NCBI GenBank assembly: GCA_002482805.1
Contig: DLGR01000045.1
Span: 433 to 64,432 of the forward strand
Source of the DNA: Micavibrio sp. UBA7689
Lineage (GTDB): Bacteria > Pseudomonadota > Alphaproteobacteria > Micavibrionales > Micavibrionaceae
Reading direction: 5' to 3'
Length of the DNA: 64,000 bases
Within the stretch, counting starts at the first letter, position 1, and the number at the start of each line of letters is the position of its first letter. Shown here one piece after another: positions 8,467 to 19,200 of this stretch. Below the pieces are notes generated by a model that was given only the letters and a program-made list of their open reading frames with translations, was not told the DNA's origin and did not search any database. Both the position numbers and the translations under genes were made by a program.

Positions 8467-9849
8467 GTGAGCAATACGCGTACAGACCTTAAAACCGGCC
8501 CCATCAACCGCCATCTGGTGCGGTTAACGGTACCTATGATCTGGGGGATCGCGGCGATCGTGAGCTTCCAGCTGGTGGACACATATTATGTGTCGCTTCT
8601 GGGCACGACGCCTTTGGCGGCCATGACCTTTACCTTCCCCGTCACGTTTTTCGTTTTCACCATCATCATGGGTTTCGGTATCGCGACCTCTTCCGTCATC
8701 TCGCGTCTTATCGGCGAGGGCAGAGAAGAAGATGTCAAACGCGTGACCACACACGGATTGGCATTGGTGTTCGGTGTGGGCCTCGCACTCGCCGTCATCG
8801 GTTATCTTTTGCGCGATGTTATTTTTGCCGCAATGGGCGCGGATGAAACGATGCGCCCGCTCATCCATCAATATATGACGACATGGTTTTTCGGCGTGGC
8901 GTTCATGGCAACACCGTTCGTCGGGAATTCCGCGATACGCGCCGCCGGCTCCACGCTCTCCCCCGCGCTCATCATGGTTTTTGCGGCCGTGTTCAACGCC
9001 GCGCTCGCACCGCTCCTGATTTTCGGTCTTTGGGGATTCCCGCGCATGGAATTGCAGGGTGCGGCGCTGGCCACCGTTATCTCCAACATCCTCGCGATGA
9101 TACTGGGACTGTATGTTTTGATCATTAAGAAGAAAATGATTTTGCCGTTGTCGCGGCTGCATCTCGACCAGTTCGGCGATTCCTGCAAACGTCTTTTGTT
9201 CATTGCAATCCCCGCAGGTCTTACCTCCGCCGTGGCACCCGTCGTCAACACGGTGATTATCGGATTGCTTGCGGCGTACGGCGAAGAAGCCGTCGCTTCA
9301 TTCGGGATCGCCACGCGTATCGAAGCATTCGGCATGATCGTACTCATGGCGCTCGCCATCGGCATGGCGCCGATCATCGGCCAGAATTTCGGCGCAAGAA
9401 ATTTCGAACGCGTGCATGAAACCTTGCGCAAAGCGATCGGATTTTCGATCATATGGTGCATCGGTTTCGCCGCCATCATGATTTTGTTTGCGGAACGCAT
9501 CGCGTCCGCCTTCTCGCAGGATGCAACGGTTGTTTATTATGCGGTGCTGTCCTTCCAGATTATCGCCCCGACATATATGTTCCACGCGCTGGTCAACGGA
9601 TGGTCTTCGGCGTTCAACGCCATGGGCAAACCGCAAATGTCGGTTTACATGACCGTTATAAAAATGATCCTTCTGATGATTCCGGCCGTAATCTTGGGGG
9701 CCGAGTGGGGCGGGGTCAAAGGCGTTTTCACGGCTGTGGCCATTGTCAATGTCATCACAGGTCTGGCTTTTCATTTCTGGAGCCGCCGCGTTTGCTTGGG
9801 TGCGGAAGCCGCCATGCTCTCGGCGCCTATTGCCCTTAAAACGCCTTAA
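8467..9849 (+). CDS. MATE family multidrug/Na+ antiporter
   Basis: A polytopic inner-membrane exporter of the MATE family, about 460 residues with twelve predicted hydrophobic segments in two homologous halves. The N-terminal NRHLVRLTVPMIWG and the QLVDTYYVSLLG segment are typical of the NorM/DinF-related branch, which swaps Na+ or H+ for cationic drugs. The reading frame is open from a TTG at 8389, but that stretch is rich in Lys/Arg/Pro and unlike the family. The GTG at 8467 gives a usual N-terminus, although no convincing ribosome binding site precedes it. The substrate is unknown. Confidence 0.88.
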   Translation: MSNTRTDLKTGPINRHLVRLTVPMIWGIAAIVSFQLVDTYYVSLLGTTPLAAMTFTFPVTFFVFTIIMGFGIATSSVISRLIGEGREEDVKRVTTHGLALVFGVGLALAVIGYLLRDVIFAAMGADETMRPLIHQYMTTWFFGVAFMATPFVGNSAIRAAGSTLSPALIMVFAAVFNAALAPLLIFGLWGFPRMELQGAALATVISNILAMILGLYVLIIKKKMILPLSRLHLDQFGDSCKRLLFIAIPAGLTSAVAPVVNTVIIGLLAAYGEEAVASFGIATRIEAFGMIVLMALAIGMAPIIGQNFGARNFERVHETLRKAIGFSIIWCIGFAAIMILFAERIASAFSQDATVVYYAVLSFQIIAPTYMFHALVNGWSSAFNAMGKPQMSVYMTVIKMILLMIPAVILGAEWGGVKGVFTAVAIVNVITGLAFHFWSRRVCLGAEAAMLSAPIALKTP

Positions 9850-9894
9850 ATTTATAGTGTCATTACCCTCTACAATTTTTTAAGGAGATTTTTC

Positions 9895-10644
9895 ATGATC
9901 CGCGCGCTTGTTTTATCCGCACTGTGTTTGCTTGCCGTTCCCTTTTCCTCCGCACAGGCGCAAGACGGATTGAATCTTCCGCCCGAAGGCACGACTATCA
10001 TCAATTTTTCCGCAACGGAAACACGCACCATGCCGCAGGATCTTTTGATCGCATCCTTGCGCATCGAAGTGGATGACAAAGCGGACCCCGCCGCCGTGCA
10101 GAAAAAAATCAACGAAGCGATGAAAAAAGCGCTCGAACTCGCCAAGGCAAATTCCAAATACAAGGTTTCGACCGGCGCCTATTCCGTCTACAAGATGGAC
10201 CGCCCGATCATCGTCGACAACGCTCACAACGGCAAATATGACAGCGTTTGGAGAGGATCGCAGGAGATCACGATTGAATCCAAAGATTCCACCGCGCTTC
10301 TCGATACGGTAGGCAAAATTCAGGAACTCGGTTTCGCCATGAACAACCTCGCCTACACACTCTCCCCCGAAGTGGTGGACAAGGTGCGTGACGAGCTGAT
10401 GGTTGAGGCTTTGAAAAAACTCACCGCGAAAGCGAAGATCGTTGCCGAAACGCTCGGCAAGACGAATGTCAGCCTCGTCGATGTCAATGTCGACACGGGC
10501 GGACCGATCCAGCCTATGTACAAAACCATGATGGCGCGCGCGGAAGTGGCGATGGATGCAGGCGCACCGATGCCGCCCCCCGTGGCAGAAGCCGGTGAAA
10601 CCGATGTAGCGCTCACCGTGTCCGCACGCGCGCTTATAAAATAG
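9895..10644 (+). CDS. SIMPL-domain (DUF541) periplasmic protein
   Basis: A 249-residue exported protein. A signal peptide covers about residues 1-22, ending SSAQA before QDGLN. The rest is one SIMPL/DUF541 domain, recognised by TIINFSATETRTMPQD, a long helix of alternating Lys/Ala, and the ending DVALTVSARALIK. SIMPL proteins have been linked to oxidative-stress protection and outer-membrane-associated roles, but no general biochemical activity is established. A strong AAGGAG lies eight bases before the ATG, and a clear hairpin terminator follows, so this gene is probably transcribed alone or after the MATE gene 45 bases upstream. Confidence 0.88.
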   Translation: MIRALVLSALCLLAVPFSSAQAQDGLNLPPEGTTIINFSATETRTMPQDLLIASLRIEVDDKADPAAVQKKINEAMKKALELAKANSKYKVSTGAYSVYKMDRPIIVDNAHNGKYDSVWRGSQEITIESKDSTALLDTVGKIQELGFAMNNLAYTLSPEVVDKVRDELMVEALKKLTAKAKIVAETLGKTNVSLVDVNVDTGGPIQPMYKTMMARAEVAMDAGAPMPPPVAEAGETDVALTVSARALIK

Positions 10645-10662
10645 GCAAGTGTATAAATTCAT

Positions 10663-10697
10663 AAGCGGTCACCCGCGCAGGGTGACCGCTTTTTTTG
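10663..10697 (+). terminator. Rho-independent terminator after the SIMPL gene
   Basis: A 12-bp perfect stem (10663-10674 with 10680-10691) with a five-base loop runs into a run of T. This is the best intrinsic terminator in the window. Confidence 0.9.
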
Positions 10698-10743
10698 CAG
10701 AATTTTTCTGGCTTTAACTCTCTGTTTCGGTGACAATAATTTC

Positions 10744-12396
10744 ATGTCTGTAGCCCACGATATCCCTCTTGTTTCCACCATCGCCATAGGCCTCGGCATG
10801 GCGTTCTTTTGCGGCTTTATCGCCACAAAGCTGCGCCTGTCTCCCTTGGTCGGATATTTGCTGGCAGGCATCATAGTCGGCCCTCATTCGCCGGGTTTTG
10901 TCGCGGATATCAAGATCGCGGAACAACTTTCTGAAATCGGCGTGGTGCTTTTGCTCTTCGGTGTGGGTCTGCATTTTTCGATTCAGGATTTCATGGAGGT
11001 CAAAAAAATAGCCTCCGTCGGCGCGCTGGTCAGAACCGCGCTCATCACCGCCATCGGTATCTGCATAGGATCATTGATGGGATGGAACACGGGCACTGGG
11101 CTGTTGTTCGGTTTATGTCTGTCGGTCGCATCCACCGTCGTTATGCTCCGCGCACTCGAAGAATACCATCTGCTCCCCACCATCGCGGGAAAAATATCCG
11201 TCGGCTGGACGGTTGTGGAAGATGTCCTGATGGTACTTGCCATGGTGATGATCCCCGCTATCGCGGCAGGCGCATCGGCGGAAGGCAGCGGCGGCACGGG
11301 TGTGCAGCTTCTCCTTGCTTTCGGAAAAATCGGATTGTTCGCGGCCATCATGGTGATTGTCGGACGCCGCGTTCTCCCGTGGCTCCTCACCGCCGTGGCG
11401 CGCACCGGCTCGCGCGAACTTTTCACCCTCGCCGCCATATCGATGGCGATGGGAATCGCATTCGGTGCGACGATGTTGTTCGGCGTATCGCTCGCGCTCG
11501 GCGCGTTCTTCGCCGGTATGATGATCCGCGAATCCGATTTGAACCACGAAGTAGCCGACCGCGTATTGCCGTTTCAGGACGCCTTTGCGGTTTTGTTCTT
11601 CGTCGCCGTCGGTATGTTGTTCGACCCCGCGATTTTGATCGAAAGCCCGCTTGCCGTTTTCTTGACCGTGTTTGTGATCATCGTCGTCAAATCCCTGATG
11701 ACGTTTGTTATCGTCCGCGCGTTCGGCTACCCGCGCAAAACATCGCTTATCATCGGTATCGGCTTGGCACAGATCGGAGAATTTTCCTTCATCCTGATCG
11801 CGCTCGGCACATCGCTAGGCGTAATGTCCGAAGAGGCGCGCAACCTTATCCTCGCGGGTGCTCTTATATCCATCGCCCTAAACCCGTTTTTGTTCCGCCT
11901 GACCCGCGATTGGGCGATACGCCGCGGTTTGACCCAAGAACGCATGACGGACGACGCGCTCGCCCACCTAGAAACCGAAGAGAAAATCGCGCTGAAAAAC
12001 CTGATCGTTTTAATCGGATCCGGCAATACGGGTCGCCATATCATCGACGCCATCGACACAACCCAAAACGATTTGGTTATTTTGGACGAAAACCGCGAGA
12101 AGGTAGAAAAACTGCGCTCGCGCGGCCTCCACGCCATTGCCGGTAATGCAACCGAAGGCGATGCTCTTATCGAGGCCGGTATCGACAAGGCCTATGCCGT
12201 GATGATCACCGTGCCGGACCCGTTCGAATCCTTACGCATCGTGGAATTGATCGAAGTGATCAACCCTTCGGCACGCGTGTTCGTGCGTTCCCGCAACGAT
12301 GACGAAACAAAGTTGTTCGATTCCAAAATGGTGGAAAAAGCCGTCAGTGCGACGGAAGAAGTCGCCCGCCGCATGGTCAGCGCGCTCAAGAACTAA
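10744..12396 (+). CDS. ybaL: Kef-type cation:proton antiporter with TrkA-N domain (YbaL-like)
   Basis: A 550-residue CPA2-family transporter close in length to E. coli YbaL. The first 390 or so residues carry the membrane domain, including VGYLLAGIIVGPHSPG and LLFGVGLHFS, which are typical of Kef/YbaL proteins. A cytosolic Rossmann-type TrkA-N (RCK) domain starts at about 415 (LIVLIGSGNTGRHII) and ends near 530; it binds nucleotide and gates transport. The likely role is K+ or Na+ exchange for protons in pH and osmotic balance. The gene overlaps the convergent MFS gene by four bases, with stop codons sharing CTAA. Confidence 0.9.
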   Translation: MSVAHDIPLVSTIAIGLGMAFFCGFIATKLRLSPLVGYLLAGIIVGPHSPGFVADIKIAEQLSEIGVVLLLFGVGLHFSIQDFMEVKKIASVGALVRTALITAIGICIGSLMGWNTGTGLLFGLCLSVASTVVMLRALEEYHLLPTIAGKISVGWTVVEDVLMVLAMVMIPAIAAGASAEGSGGTGVQLLLAFGKIGLFAAIMVIVGRRVLPWLLTAVARTGSRELFTLAAISMAMGIAFGATMLFGVSLALGAFFAGMMIRESDLNHEVADRVLPFQDAFAVLFFVAVGMLFDPAILIESPLAVFLTVFVIIVVKSLMTFVIVRAFGYPRKTSLIIGIGLAQIGEFSFILIALGTSLGVMSEEARNLILAGALISIALNPFLFRLTRDWAIRRGLTQERMTDDALAHLETEEKIALKNLIVLIGSGNTGRHIIDAIDTTQNDLVILDENREKVEKLRSRGLHAIAGNATEGDALIEAGIDKAYAVMITVPDPFESLRIVELIEVINPSARVFVRSRNDDETKLFDSKMVEKAVSATEEVARRMVSALKN

Positions 12397-13655
12397 TCTT
12401 TTTTCTGTTCATGATCGGCGACATGAATGACGGTCTTCCTCATATCGGGCCAGAGCAGCGCCGCGCCAGCCGTCACGATCAATGTACCGACACCGCCGAT
12501 GACGACCGACTGCACAAGCCCGATAAGCTTGGCGAGCGCGCCCGATTCAAACGCGCCGATTTCGTTCGACGAAATGACGAACATGGAATTCACCGATGAC
12601 ACGCGCCCGCGCATATCGTCGGGCGTCATGATCTGTACCAGCGTGTGGCGGATGACCATGCTGACGGAATCGAACATACCCGAAGCCGCAAGGCACAAAA
12701 CCGACAGCCAGAAAATTTCGGAGACGCCGAACCCGATCATCGAAACACCGAAACCAGCGACAACCCAAAGCATCGTCGTGACCTTTATAACCTTCATCGG
12801 ACGCACAGCCATAAAAAGACTGATAACCACAGCGCCCATGGCGGGAGCAGCGCGCAATATGCCGAGCCCTTCGGAGCCGATATGCAGTATTTCCGCGGCA
12901 AAAGCGGGCAAAAGCGCGATAGCGCCGCCGAACAAAACGGCAAGCATGTCGAGCGACATGGCGCCCAACAACACAGGAGATTTCACCAGAAACTGCCATC
13001 CCGCTTTGATGCTCTCCACCGTGCGCTCGCGTTTTTCTTTGGGAATATATTTTTCGGCCTTGATGCCTGCCATCATCAGTACGGAAGCCGCAAGCATGGC
13101 AACAGGAATCGTCCACGCCGCGAACGCGCCGTAACCGCCGTAGATGATACCCGCGAGCGCAGGCGCGACGATCACGGCCATTTGAAACCCGCTGCTCATC
13201 CATGCTGACGCCGCAGGAATATCTTTTCGCGGCACTTTTTGCGCAATAAGCGCAAAGGATGCAGGCATGATGAACGCGCGGGCGAGGCCGGATATAAAAA
13301 TCGCCGCATAAGCCAGAACCAGAAACAACGTCGTTTCCAGCGTGACGATTCCCGATCCGATGACAAACAGCATCGCCGCCGTACAGGTCAGCCCGATGAG
13401 ACACAAAAGATAGACACGTTGCGGACGCGAATTATCAACGACATGTCCGGCATAAAGCGCGGCAGTGATCGCAGGAATGGCCTCCATCAATCCGGCAAGG
13501 CCGAGCAAAAACGGATCGCGGGTCAGAACATAAATCTGCCAGCCGATAATAACGCCCTGCGCCTGCAACGCCGAAAGCGCGAGCATGCGCGCGAACAGCA
13601 TCAGACGGAAATCGCGCGACGCCAGAATTTCGAAGGTGAGTTTTTTATCCGCCAT
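12393..13655 (-). CDS. MFS transporter (Enterobactin exporter EntS-like group)
   Basis: A 420-residue major facilitator protein with about twelve hydrophobic segments. The N-terminus FRLMLFARMLALSALQAQG, the loop YAGHVVDNSRPQRVYLLC (motif A-like, conserved Asp and Arg) and the central loop with Lys/Arg-rich charges match the MFS_3 group, which includes siderophore and drug exporters. The conserved MTPDDMRGRVSSVNSMF near residues 340-360 is a family mark. The substrate is unknown. It ends tail-to-tail with the Kef gene and is divergent from greB across 54 bases. Confidence 0.87.
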   Translation of the reverse strand: MADKKLTFEILASRDFRLMLFARMLALSALQAQGVIIGWQIYVLTRDPFLLGLAGLMEAIPAITAALYAGHVVDNSRPQRVYLLCLIGLTCTAAMLFVIGSGIVTLETTLFLVLAYAAIFISGLARAFIMPASFALIAQKVPRKDIPAASAWMSSGFQMAVIVAPALAGIIYGGYGAFAAWTIPVAMLAASVLMMAGIKAEKYIPKEKRERTVESIKAGWQFLVKSPVLLGAMSLDMLAVLFGGAIALLPAFAAEILHIGSEGLGILRAAPAMGAVVISLFMAVRPMKVIKVTTMLWVVAGFGVSMIGFGVSEIFWLSVLCLAASGMFDSVSMVIRHTLVQIMTPDDMRGRVSSVNSMFVISSNEIGAFESGALAKLIGLVQSVVIGGVGTLIVTAGAALLWPDMRKTVIHVADHEQKKD

Positions 13656-13709
13656 AGTCGGTTATATAAGACGCTTTTTTATCTCCGCAACAAGAGGTAA
13701 TGTAGCATC

Positions 13710-14273
13710 ATGAGTAAGGCATTTACCAAAGAGCCGGACGGCACCGACGGCAATGATGACGACGATTTCGAAGAAGAAATTCTTCCCGCCGGCGAAAAAA
13801 ACCTGATGACGCCGCAAGGTTACGCCGTTTTGCGCGAGGAACTCCGCTGGCTTTTGCGCGAGGAACGGCCGCGGATCACCGAGATCGTAAGCTGGGCGGC
13901 AGGCAACGGCGACCGGTCGGAAAACGGAGATTATCTTTATAATAAGAAGAGGTTACGCGAAATTGACCGCCGTGCCCGATACCTTACCAAGCGCACGGAA
14001 AGCGCCGAAGTGGTCGATCCCAAAAACCAGCAGGGTTTGGAGCAGGTATTTTTCGGTGCGACCGTCACTTACGCGAAAGAAGATGATTCCGAAATTACCG
14101 TCAAACTGGTCGGCGTCGATGAAGCCGATCTGGACAAAGGCAAAATCAATTGGGCATCGCCTGTAGGACGCGCGCTGATGAAGCTCCGTGAAGGCGATTC
14201 CGCGGATGTACGCGTCGATGGAAAAGTTGAAACCATCGAAGTCGTGAAGATAAAATATATTACCGAAGAATAA
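13710..14273 (+). CDS. greB: Transcript cleavage factor GreB
   Basis: This factor rescues backtracked RNA polymerase by inserting a coiled coil into the secondary channel and activating transcript cleavage. The coiled coil is at about residues 30-100, and its tip carries the acidic pair within NGDRSENGDYLYNKKR, the form typical of GreB rather than GreA. The C-terminal FKBP-like domain (about 115-187) includes WASPVGRALMKLREGD. At 187 residues it is longer than the usual 160 because of an acidic N-terminal tail rich in Asp/Glu. AAGAGG lies upstream of the ATG. It converges with the patatin gene, the two stop codons abutting (TAATTA). Confidence 0.9.
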   Translation: MSKAFTKEPDGTDGNDDDDFEEEILPAGEKNLMTPQGYAVLREELRWLLREERPRITEIVSWAAGNGDRSENGDYLYNKKRLREIDRRARYLTKRTESAEVVDPKNQQGLEQVFFGATVTYAKEDDSEITVKLVGVDEADLDKGKINWASPVGRALMKLREGDSADVRVDGKVETIEVVKIKYITEE

Positions 14274-15503
14274 TTACGGCGTTGGATCCGCGTCGACATA
14301 ATCGACATGCGGCGGTTTTTTCTGCCAGACGATTCCGTTTTTGCCCATATTATATCCCAGTTCAAAAATTTTCTTCATGTAAACGGGATCGAATAGCTCT
14401 TCGGACACGGCCGTGAAATCATCGGGCACCTGAATCAGATTGTAATCTATCCCGTCACGCTCCGCGCCGACGTAGAGCCGGTACAAATCTCCCCTGCCCT
14501 GATATTTGATCAGTGTTTCGATGGAGCGTTGCGTCAGGGCAAAAAGACCGGGATCTATTTCTTTATATTCCGGCGCGATCTTGGTGTTGCGGATGATGTA
14601 TAATTTTCGATCTATCCCGTTGTCACGGAACAAGCCAGATTCTTTTTGCGTGGATTGCAACGGGTATAAAAACACCTGTGACGTCACACCGCCATCCGCG
14701 TGAATTTCGTTGTAGGTTTGTCCATCCACCGTGACATCAATATAGACAGGTTTGAACGCGCCCGGAATGGAGGCGGACGCCAGCATGATTTTGTGGAACA
14801 ATTCCAGCGCATCAGGCGCGCCCGAATTGGCGATCGATCCCATATCCCAGATCACGCTGCGTTGCGCTTCCATATTGGTCGTTGCGATCAATAGGCGCCG
14901 TCCTTTACGGTGTTCTTCGCCGATACGTTTGAACATATCGATTGTGATGGATTCTTCGATTTTTTCCATCAGCGGTGTGGAATCGGTGAGCGCAAGTCCA
15001 CCGGTGATTCCCTCCAGAATCGTGCCGATAGATCCTTCGAAAATATTTTCCGATTTCAATGTCGTATAAAGTTGTTTGAGTTCGTCATCATAATCCGAAC
15101 CCAGAAACGCAAACGGCGCGATAAGGGCGCCTGTACTCACGCCCGTGACAATGGTGAATTGCGGACGCGTTCCCGCATCCGTCCATCCGCACAAAATTCC
15201 TGCACCGAACGCACCGTCATTTCCGCCTCCCGATAGTGTCAGATATTCCATTGCGGGATATTTTCCGTGTGCCGCGAAATATGCACTTTCAGTATTTTTA
15301 TATTCGCCGATTCTTTTTTCGATGGAGGTGGCGAGATTTGGAATCGCCTCGTCACCCCACGCACGGATATTTTGTTTGTAGCCTGTGACAAGGGCTTGGC
15401 TTGCAAAATCTTTTTTCAGCGCCTTGTGCGGCGGCACGGTTCCGCATGCAGCCATCAACAACGCAAAAAATAAAATCAAAAGATGGTTAATCAAAAATTT
15501 CAT
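14274..15503 (-). CDS. Patatin-like phospholipase lipoprotein
   Basis: A 409-residue predicted lipoprotein: a hydrophobic signal is followed by lipobox LMAAC with the lipidated cysteine at 20. The patatin fold is shown by the oxyanion loop SGGGNDGAFGAG (91-102), the nucleophile elbow GVSTG with Ser123, and the dyad aspartate in HADGG near 268. Family members are acyl hydrolases acting on phospholipids. Membrane anchoring suggests action at the envelope, but the outer or inner leaflet cannot be told. Its start overlaps the upstream GNAT gene by four bases, suggesting co-expression. Confidence 0.88.
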   Translation of the reverse strand: MKFLINHLLILFFALLMAACGTVPPHKALKKDFASQALVTGYKQNIRAWGDEAIPNLATSIEKRIGEYKNTESAYFAAHGKYPAMEYLTLSGGGNDGAFGAGILCGWTDAGTRPQFTIVTGVSTGALIAPFAFLGSDYDDELKQLYTTLKSENIFEGSIGTILEGITGGLALTDSTPLMEKIEESITIDMFKRIGEEHRKGRRLLIATTNMEAQRSVIWDMGSIANSGAPDALELFHKIMLASASIPGAFKPVYIDVTVDGQTYNEIHADGGVTSQVFLYPLQSTQKESGLFRDNGIDRKLYIIRNTKIAPEYKEIDPGLFALTQRSIETLIKYQGRGDLYRLYVGAERDGIDYNLIQVPDDFTAVSEELFDPVYMKKIFELGYNMGKNGIVWQKKPPHVDYVDADPTP

Positions 15504-15964
15504 TTCAAATATTTTTTATAGCGTAATTTTTTTGCATCATCGGGTTTGTAATCCAGCGATTCATATAAATTGCGCGCGGTTTTATTTTTTTCTTCGACTT
15601 CGATATCGATGCGAATGCATTTCGATTTTTGTGCATCGGTAGAAATTTTTTCGATCAGCGCGCTTCCAATTCCTTGCATGCGGAATTTTTCAGCGACAAA
15701 CAACAAATCGATCTGGCGGATTTTTCCGCCCGCCCCGAAAGATACGAAATCATGGGCCATGCCGAAACCGACGATTTTGCCCGAAACCTCCGCGACCCAA
15801 CCCTTTGCCAAAGCCTTGGGACCGAGACAATGGGCGGCAATAAAGGCGGGGCTGGCGACCGAACCCGGTCCCAAGAGCCGGTTCAAGGCGGAAACAACCC
15901 CCGAATCTTCTCTTTTTAAGGGGCGGATTTTAGCCTTTTCAGCCTCTGCATTTTGGGTTTTCAT
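15500..15964 (-). CDS. GNAT family N-acetyltransferase
   Basis: A 154-residue single-domain GCN5-related acetyltransferase. The acetyl-CoA motif A is seen in LLFVAEKFRMQGIGSALI (R-x-x-G-x-G/A), preceded by the beta strand KIVGFGMAHDF and followed by NKTARNLYESLDYKPDD, the usual motif B. The substrate is unknown. It is transcribed toward the patatin gene with an ATGA overlap. It diverges from the giant exoprotein gene across a 283-base AT-rich gap. Confidence 0.82.
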   Translation of the reverse strand: MKTQNAEAEKAKIRPLKREDSGVVSALNRLLGPGSVASPAFIAAHCLGPKALAKGWVAEVSGKIVGFGMAHDFVSFGAGGKIRQIDLLFVAEKFRMQGIGSALIEKISTDAQKSKCIRIDIEVEEKNKTARNLYESLDYKPDDAKKLRYKKYLK

Positions 15965-16168
15965 GGCCCATACTTTAGCGCCGAAACACGCAAAATGCCA
16001 ACCGGAACCCGGAAAATTAGCTGTACGCCCGTGCGTACGCTCCCTGTATGCTTGTTAATTAATTGATAAAATTGCCTATTTTTGATTCGTTTAATTATTG
16101 CCATAAAACGGCAATTTTGGGCATTTTTTACGGCCGTACTAGCCTTTGGGGATAAAGCGAGATAAACT

Positions 16169-16243
16169 ATGAAAATCAATATATTAGGAGTCATTCAGAC
16201 CCCTAGAGATTCACCCCGCGTTAATACATTCTTAGTAAAATAA
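16169..16243 (+). CDS. Possible 24-codon leader ORF before the giant exoprotein gene
   Basis: An ATG at 16169 opens a 24-residue frame (MKINILGVIQTPRDSPRVNT and four more residues) ending with TAA at 16241-16243, four bases before the exoprotein ATG. GCGAG lies eight bases before it. The exoprotein ATG itself has no visible ribosome binding site, so translation coupling is conceivable. It may equally be a chance frame. The rest of the 15965-16247 gap holds a weak hairpin (ATTGCC with GGCAAT, 16097-16115) and AT-rich sequence. Confidence 0.2.
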   Translation: MKINILGVIQTPRDSPRVNTFLVK

Positions 16244-16247
16244 ATTT

Positions 16248-19200
16248 ATGCCTCCTACCAAGCGTAACCTGAGCTCCGCCATGTTACATACAACCGCACT
16301 TGTGGCGGTGGTAATCCTTGGCGCACGGGTGGCGTATGCGGAGCCGACCGGTGGAAATGTTACGTCCGGGGCCGCGACAATTTCGAACGCGGGACCTGTC
16401 ACCACCATCAATCAATCTTCGAACCGCGCGATCATCCGCTGGGATTCTTTCGATCTCGATTCCTCGCAGCACGTACAGTTCATCCAACCGGATTCTTCGT
16501 CCATCACCGTGAACCGCATTCGCGATGTGCGGGCATCGCAGATCGACGGGCGGATTTCTGCGAACGGGAACATCGTACTGATCAACCCGAACGGGATTGT
16601 TTTTGGTGGCACGTCTGTCGTCGATGTCGGCGGATTGGTCGCGACAACTTCGGATCTCGATGACGACAACGCGTTCATGGCCGGCGGCGCGGTGAAATTT
16701 ACTAAGCCCGGAAAAAATGACGCACGCGTTATCAATAACGGCGGCATTACCGTACGTGACGGCGGATTGGTGGGACTCGTCGCACCGCACGTGGAAAACC
16801 ACGGCGTCATTCAGGCGAAACTCGGCAAAGCGGTTCTAGCATCCGGTGACATACACACTATCGATTTCGCCGGCGACGGTTTGATCAAACTGGAAATTTC
16901 CGATGACGTGTACGCGCAATCCATCACCAACACCGGAACGATTCAAGCGGACGGCGGATCGATTCTGATCACGGCGGCCGCGGCACGGGGCATGGTCGAC
17001 ACGCTGGTAACCAACAGCGGCACATTGCGCGCAGACACGGTGACTTTGGCCGACGGCACAAAGAAAGCAGGCGAAGTATTTGTGTCTACGGAAGGCATTG
17101 ATACATATCTCGCCGAGCATGGATTAAATCTGTCCATCCCCGCCGATATCATACACGAGGAAGTGGAAACACCGATCTTCCAGACGCGTTTCACCAACAC
17201 GGGTACGATTTCCGTGAGCGGAAACAAAATCAATGAAATGGCCGGCAAGATCACGCTCCTCGCCGACCTTATCAACATGGGAGACGGGACAATCGTCGAA
17301 GCGTCGGGCGATGTTGCGGGCGGTGACATCCGCATCGGCGGCGATTACCAAGGCGGGAACGGCGTTCCCACATCCGACATGGTGTTCATTTCCGAACATG
17401 CAATCCTTAATGCAGGCGCGCGCCGCAACGGCAACGGCGGACGAATCATCGTCTGGTCCGACAAGAACACAAGATTTTACGGCCATGCGGATGCGGGCGG
17501 CGGAGTCGATGGCGGCAACGGCGGTCTTATCGAGATATCAGGCAAGAAACATCTGACATTCGCAGGCACCATCGATTTGATCGGCGGCATCAACGGAACT
17601 TTGCTGCTCGATCCTACCAACATCGTGATTTCCACCGCGGCGGATTCCAACGTCAACGGCGCAACGCCTTTCGCACCGACGGCGGACGATGTGGCATCCA
17701 ATCTGAGCGTTGCAACATTGCAGGCAGCATTGGCGAGCGGGAACGTCATCGTGCAAACCCGCGCCACAGGTGCACAGGCGGGAACGATCACGGTCAACAA
17801 CGCAATCACATGGAGCAGCGGCAACACGCTCACGTTAGATGCGCATGATTCCATCATCGTGAACGCAGCAATTGCTGCAGGCACGGGCGGCAGCGTGACC
17901 ATGATCGCGGGCAATGATGTGACCTTCAACGCGAACATCACGGGCACCGGCACATTTACGCTGCGTCAGGCGAGCGATTCCCTGACCATGGGTATTGCCG
18001 GCGGTGCGGGCACTATCAACCTTTCCACATCGGATTTAACACGCATCGTGGATGGATGGAGCAGCGTTGTTCTAGGCCGCGCGACATCCACCGTTCTCAC
18101 AACAGTAAACGCACGCACATGGACTGACAACGTTACGTTGCTTTCGGGAACGGGCGGCATAACCATTGCGGGAACGCAAGCAATGGGCACAAACACATTG
18201 ACCCTGACAACCGCGAACGGCGCGGTGAGCATCGGCGGCATGACCGGTACAACAGGCGGTCTAACCGTAAGCAGTGGAGGCGCAACAATTTCCGTGGGCG
18301 GCGCGATTGCCACAACCAGCGGCACGGTCAGCTTCACCAGCGGCGGCGGCGCGATTTCGAATTCCGCCACCATCGGTTCCGGCGCGCTGACCATGACGAC
18401 GGGCGGAGGCAACATCACGATAGGTGCGGCAGTGACAGCTGCGGGCGCCACAAACCTTAATGCAGGCGCGGGCACGCTCGCGGTTAATGCTGCACTTTCG
18501 TCAGGTGCCAACGCGCTTACACTTACCACCGCAGGATCGAACATCACGAGCAACGCATCGGGGGCGATCACGGGCGGCGTTCTGAACATCACAACATCGG
18601 GCGGCGCATTGAACACGCTCGGTACCATCACGGCATCGAACACCACAACGATCAACACGGGCACGGGACTTTTAACGCTCGGCGCAACCTTGAACGCGGG
18701 CACGAACACAGTGGGCCTGACAACCACCGCACGCAACATCACGACGGCCGCTATTACCGCAGGCGCACTCACCATCACATCGAACGGCGCGAATATCCAG
18801 ACCGGTGGGATCACGGGCAGCGGCAACGCAACCTTGAACGCAGGGAACGGCACAATTCAAATCGGGGCGACGAATATCGGTGCGAACGCACTCTCTCTCA
18901 CCACAACAGGATTCGGTATTACCACAGCCGCGGTAACATCGGGCGCACTCACCCTGACATCGGGCGGCGGCATCATTACGACGAACGGGGTGGTCGCGGC
19001 CAACGGAACGACGCAAGTATTGTCGGGCGGCGGTGCGGTCAACATGAATGCAGCCTTCGGATCGGGCACAGGCGCGCTTACCATCACCACAGGCGGTGGT
19101 ACGTTGACCACAGGTGCGGGAGCGCTTTCTTCCGCAGCATTCACGATCAACACAGGCGCGGGTAACGTCGTCATCGGCGGCAACCTGACGGGTAACGGTA

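Noticed and set aside
16097..16118. Hairpin ATTGCC/GGCAAT followed by TTT, as a terminator or riboswitch
   Set aside because: It sits between divergent genes where no transcript needs ending, the stem is six bases, and no riboswitch core is recognisable.
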